In this document: one piece after another, positions 61,242 through 64,000 of the stretch
Layout of the letters: each line of letters opens with the position of its first letter
Numbering within the stretch: position 1 is the first letter of the stretch
Assembly: GCF_900099765.1 (NCBI RefSeq)
Contig: NZ_FNDX01000002.1
Location: forward strand, 1-64,000
Source: Paenibacillus typhae
GTDB taxonomy: Bacteria; Bacillota; Bacilli; Paenibacillales; Paenibacillaceae
Direction of reading: 5' to 3'
DNA: 64,000 nt
Translations under genes and position numbers: made by a program
The notes under the pieces: model-generated
Seen by the model: only the letters and a program-made list of their open reading frames with translations
The model's database searches: none
Told to the model about the DNA's origin: nothing

Positions 61242-61667
61242 ATGGCAACAATTATAAGCTATGGCTCTCAGGCACTGATCCCGTTAGACCCTCTTAACGA
61301 TGTTACAACGATTGCCGGAATCATTGGAGCAGGGGCGGGACTGGCTACAGCACAAGTAAATATTACTCCGGCTAATCCTGCTTCCTTCTCCAGCAGAGTC
61401 GAGTTAAATGGCAGCTTTAGTGTTACTGCACTTGCTGATAGTCAATTTTATGTTTTAATCCGGCGTGCCGGAGTCGATATTTATCGATCCTTTTTCCGTT
61501 TTACTACAATAACTGATATTCAACTGAATGTTCAGTGGGTAGACGGTCCATATTTGGGAATCCACAACTATGAACTGGTCATTCAAAATGACAGCATCCT
61601 GCCTATAAGACTGTTTGGACCTATATCATTCACAGCAGCTGCTATTGGAGGAGAAGGCGTAATTTAA
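61242..61667 (+). CDS. Conserved-looking protein of unknown function
   Basis: 141 residues; I do not recognise the family. It starts MATIISYGSQALIPLDPLND, has a Gly/Ala-rich stretch (IAGIIGAGAGLATAQ), and then alternating hydrophobic residues typical of an all-beta fold (FYVLIRRAGVDIYRSFFRF, IQLNVQWVDG, NYELVIQNDS). The beta-rich second half recalls TNF-like tips of spore-surface proteins, but the collagen-like part is missing. No signal peptide. ATGGAGTGATG provides an RBS. It is monocistronic with a terminator behind. Confidence 0.65.
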   Translation: MATIISYGSQALIPLDPLNDVTTIAGIIGAGAGLATAQVNITPANPASFSSRVELNGSFSVTALADSQFYVLIRRAGVDIYRSFFRFTTITDIQLNVQWVDGPYLGIHNYELVIQNDSILPIRLFGPISFTAAAIGGEGVI

Positions 61668-61703
61668 ACCGTGAATTTATTACCTAAAGTTCCATTGAGA
61701 AAT

Positions 61704-61747
61704 GACGCTTCCATCCGCAGATCATTGTGGAGACGGGAGCGTCTTTT
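61704..61747 (+). terminator. Rho-independent terminator
   Basis: GACGCT (61704-61709) pairs with AGCGTC (61738-61743) plus flanking CC/GG, then TTTTT. Confidence 0.75.
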
Positions 61748-61760
61748 TACAGTTAGGAGA

Positions 61761-62378
61761 TCAAGTAGCCTTTGCTCCCTGAAGAAAGAGGGCTACCAGC
61801 TTCTGACCGAGGAAGAGAGGAGATTCATACTTCCCGGAGGCATTATCGCGATTACCCATCAGCATCAAGGTTGAAAAGGTCTCCGCCAGAAACAGCGGGT
61901 CCTCCTCACGGAGCTGCTGCTGATTCATGCCAAGCCTGAAATAGTCTGCCAGCAAATCATGAATATCCTGCTCAGCCTCGCGGATGGAACGGATTTGCCC
62001 TTCTTCAAGAAACTTCTCAGCTTCTCTCATCATCGTTACAATCTCGGCATGGGGATTAGCCAATCTGGCTTCTGCCAAGCGCAACAAACCCTGTTCAAGA
62101 TGATCAGCTTCATCCAGCAACCGGGCAGTGACTGTCCGGATATTATGAAGCATGGTTGTCATGGAAACCTTGAATAATTCGGGTTTACTCGCGAAATGAT
62201 AATAGATGGTTTGTTTGGACACGCCGCATTGATTTCCGATTTGCTGCAGCGAGACCGATTCATAGCCATATTCCTTGAATAATGCGGCAGCAGCCGAAAT
62301 AATGGTCTGATGAATAGTGGTATCCGTGTCTGCCTGCCTGGGTCTCCCCGGTAAGCGTTTTGCTGATTTCTCTGGCAT
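61761..62378 (-). CDS. TetR family transcriptional regulator
   Basis: 205 residues: basic N-terminus (KRLPGRPRQ), HTH at about 22-68 (TIISAAAALFKEYGYESVSLQQIGNQCGVSKQTIYYHFASKPELF), C-terminal TetR domain of the AcrR_C-type. It is divergent from the alpha/beta hydrolase gene, and the palindrome TTACCGGTAA lies between the two. Confidence 0.9.
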   Translation of the reverse strand: MPEKSAKRLPGRPRQADTDTTIHQTIISAAAALFKEYGYESVSLQQIGNQCGVSKQTIYYHFASKPELFKVSMTTMLHNIRTVTARLLDEADHLEQGLLRLAEARLANPHAEIVTMMREAEKFLEEGQIRSIREAEQDIHDLLADYFRLGMNQQQLREEDPLFLAETFSTLMLMGNRDNASGKYESPLFLGQKLVALFLQGAKAT

Positions 62379-62448
62379 TGCACACGCTCCTTCATGAATA
62401 TATTATGACAAAAACCTGTCATTAAGCATAACCTGCTTGTAATTTTAC

Positions 62449-62458
62449 TTACCGGTAA
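62449..62458. promoter_or_regulatory. TetR operator candidate
   Basis: TTACCGGTAA, a perfect 10-bp palindrome in the 130-bp divergent region, followed by A+T-rich sequence where the hydrolase promoter should lie. Confidence 0.55.
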
Positions 62459-62508
62459 ATATAATTAATTTTATATTTAAAATTATTATGAGTAAAGGTG
62501 GTTAACCA

Positions 62509-63264
62509 TTGAAAACGGTGAAACGCAAGAGCAGATGGAAAAAGATACTGATATGGACAAGCGTAATCGCCGTTGCCCTTGTGGCAGGAGTGCTGATCTA
62601 TCTCTCATCCGTTACATACAGCCCGTCCAAACTCGCTGAAGCTGCCATGCAAAGCGACAGTCAAGTCCGTGTTACCAAAGTTAAAGAGGGGTACCGGTTT
62701 GAGCCGCAGGCGGCAGAGGCTGTGGAGCCCAATATCATATTCTATCCCGGGGGACTGGTAGAACCTGCAAGCTACTCGCCTCTCGCCAGAGCAATGGCAG
62801 AGCGCGGCCACCGGGTATACATTGCCAGGATGCCGCTGAATTTAGCTATTTTTGGCCAAAACAGGGCCGATGCCTTCATTGCTGAACATCCTGATGAAGC
62901 TTACGTGATTGGCGGCCACTCACTGGGCGGCGCTTTTGCATCCCGTTATGCATCGGAGCATGCAGGGAAGCTTGAAGGAATTTTCTACTTGGCTTCTTAC
63001 GCTGATGATGGCGGAAGCTTAAACGCAGCCGGCTTATCCGCATTGCAAATTACTGGAACGGATGACGGCGTATTAAACTGGGAGGAGTGGGAGAAGACCA
63101 AAGCCAATCTTCCCGGGGATACGACATTTGTCAGTATAGAAGGAGGCAACCACGGGCAGTTTGGATCATATGGCATGCAAAAAGGCGATCACACGCCCGG
63201 GATTACCGAGGATGAACAGCTGCAGAGTGTCGTTAAGGCCTTGGATGGCTGGTTAATGAAGTAA
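62509..63264 (+). CDS. Membrane-anchored alpha/beta hydrolase
   Basis: 251 residues with a TTG start at 62509, seven bases behind AAAGGTGG. A basic N-terminus and one hydrophobic segment at 12-33 suggest an anchor or signal. Catalytic triad candidates: S138 in GGHSLGGA, D185 in ITGTDDG, H215 in EGGNHGQFG. The IIFYPGGLVEPASYSPLARAMAERGHRVYI start is of the Abhydrolase_5 (PF12695) type. It hydrolyses an unknown ester or amide at the cell surface. Divergent TetR probably controls it. Confidence 0.87.
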   Translation: MKTVKRKSRWKKILIWTSVIAVALVAGVLIYLSSVTYSPSKLAEAAMQSDSQVRVTKVKEGYRFEPQAAEAVEPNIIFYPGGLVEPASYSPLARAMAERGHRVYIARMPLNLAIFGQNRADAFIAEHPDEAYVIGGHSLGGAFASRYASEHAGKLEGIFYLASYADDGGSLNAAGLSALQITGTDDGVLNWEEWEKTKANLPGDTTFVSIEGGNHGQFGSYGMQKGDHTPGITEDEQLQSVVKALDGWLMK

Positions 63265-63334
63265 ATAAGTTTTCTTTACTTTCTCTCATGAGGACTATAT
63301 AATAAAGCCAATTGTATATTGATTTAACCGGAGG

Positions 63335-63360
63335 AGCCTGCCAACAGCGGGCTTTTTTTG
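63335..63360 (+). terminator. Rho-independent terminator
   Basis: AGCCTGC, loop CAACA, GCGGGCT, then seven T residues, behind the hydrolase gene. Confidence 0.88.
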
Positions 63361-63400
63361 CGTCTTTTTCTGGAAATAATTAACTTAAGGAGGGTTTCGA

Positions 63401-64000
63401 ATGGAGATAATTAAGGAGAGTATTATGGTCTGTGTGCATTATGGCCCGCATGGACAACGGTTAATTCAGAGAGGAAGCGAGCTGGCCCGAAAGCTTCAGG
63501 CGCCGCTTGTGGTCCTTACGGTAGACTCCGCGGGAGAAAATGAATATAACCCGGAGAAGCAGCTGTACCTTTCAGGGTGGGAGAAGCAGACGAAGGATGC
63601 CGGGGGCCTGTTTCTGTACCGTAAATGCAATGGTAAAAAGACGGCACAGGTTATCGTAGAAACCGCCCAGGAGAACAAAGTGACTCAAATTGTGCTGGGA
63701 CAGTCAAGCCAAACGCTGTGGCAGGAGATTACACGCGGCAATTTCATCAATGATCTGATGGAGCTGGTCGGCACGATTGATCTTCATATTGTTGCAGTGC
63801 AGCGATATCCCGAGTTATTGGAGCAAACCCACGAACGCGGATTCACTGCGTATCTGGTAAAGAAAGGTGACCGTTATATTCTTATGGAAGAGCCTGCCGG
63901 CAGTGAAGGAACGAAGGGCACCTTCTTCCGGGAATTTGATACGGACTTCAATACGGGTCTTTTTAAAGTTGTGAACAATGGCGAGGCACAATACCTGAAA
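63401..64000 (+). CDS. KdpD-like universal stress domain protein, 5' part (runs off the window)
   Basis: 200 codons are open from ATG 63401 (AAGGAGGG six bases upstream) to the window edge with no stop. The first 125 residues form a UspA domain: SIMVCVHYGPHGQRLIQRGS, QAPLVVLTVD, TAQENKVTQIVLGQSSQ and a tail like the Usp part of the KdpD sensor kinase. The part after about 135 (HERGFTAYLVKKGDRYIL) is not clearly assigned. It may be a stand-alone KdpD-type potassium or cyclic-di-AMP sensor, without a kinase seen so far. Confidence 0.75.
   Translation, partial: MEIIKESIMVCVHYGPHGQRLIQRGSELARKLQAPLVVLTVDSAGENEYNPEKQLYLSGWEKQTKDAGGLFLYRKCNGKKTAQVIVETAQENKVTQIVLGQSSQTLWQEITRGNFINDLMELVGTIDLHIVAVQRYPELLEQTHERGFTAYLVKKGDRYILMEEPAGSEGTKGTFFREFDTDFNTGLFKVVNNGEAQYLK

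Noticed and set aside
1..64000. CRISPR arrays, tRNA, rRNA, prophage or a complete defence island
   Set aside because: No regularly spaced repeats, no tRNA or rRNA-like sequence, and no integrase, transposase, restriction or phage structural gene was seen anywhere in the window.

Overview
The window reads as a chromosomal stretch of a Gram-positive, endospore-forming Firmicute, most likely Paenibacillus. The reasons are roughly balanced base composition, strong AGGAGG-type ribosome binding sites, several TTG and GTG starts, many hairpin-plus-T-run terminators, and gene families typical of that genus: PL11, GH88, GH43, GH4 and GH3 enzymes, LplB/LplC-type ABC importers and many small one-gene regulators. 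No tRNA, rRNA, CRISPR array or prophage was found. This assignment is inference from content.

Layout. 1-345: the 3' end of a group II intron (domains V and VI), with no maturase visible. 0.6-4.7 kb: an acetyltransferase, then a cytoplasmic plant-polysaccharide cluster (GH88, GH43, and a GH28-like gene decayed by deletion). 4.8-9.6 kb: a LysR regulator divergent from the pentose phosphate genes zwf-tal-gnd. 9.7-25.3 kb: single genes and small units, including a ROK regulator with an MFS transporter and a maltose acetyltransferase, MarR-paiA, a beta-lactamase-like hydrolase, GDPD, a kinase-like protein, a C26 hydrolase, TetR with a frameshifted mini-gene, an aldo/keto reductase, AraC with a transglutaminase-like protein, GH13 and a chemoreceptor. 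25.4-25.7 kb: a 48-residue Lmo0937-type membrane protein behind a textbook sigma-B-like promoter. 26.4-32.8 kb: one giant secreted protein of about 2131 residues joining a PL11 rhamnogalacturonan lyase to two CE12-type acetylesterase domains and several binding modules. 33-44.7 kb: a WYL regulator with a GyrI-like protein, a frameshifted dehydrogenase, an A+T-rich serine hydrolase between short direct repeats, rifampin phosphotransferase, adhR/adhA, and a TetR-controlled ABC exporter. 44.9-55 kb: an AraC regulator and a seven-gene operon (ABC importer, GlcNAc/MurNAc-type kinase, GH4, two NagZ-type GH3). 55-64 kb: nitroreductase/MerR, an AAA ATPase, deoD behind a purine riboswitch, a methyltransferase, HxlR/DsbA-like, an ABC deletion remnant, an orphan protein, TetR/hydrolase, and the start of a KdpD-like universal stress protein.

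How the genes work together. The PL11-CE12-CE12 protein would cut and deacetylate pectin rhamnogalacturonan I outside the cell, and GH88 and GH43 would finish oligosaccharides inside. The 45-55 kb operon looks like a PTS-independent route for an amino-sugar disaccharide: ABC import, kinase, then GH4 and/or GH3 hydrolysis. zwf-tal-gnd supplies NADPH and pentoses. Many regulator/target pairs have visible operators: MarR-paiA, TetR-ABC, MerR-adhA, MerR-nitroreductase, HxlR-DsbA and TetR-hydrolase.

The most interesting items are the giant tri-enzyme, the adenine-type ON riboswitch candidate before deoD, the ABC-kinase-GH4-GH3-GH3 operon, and an unusual number of freshly decayed genes (GH28, dehydrogenase, MerR, ABC fusion, aldo/keto reductase stub, mini-gene). 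I saw no clear undescribed defence system.
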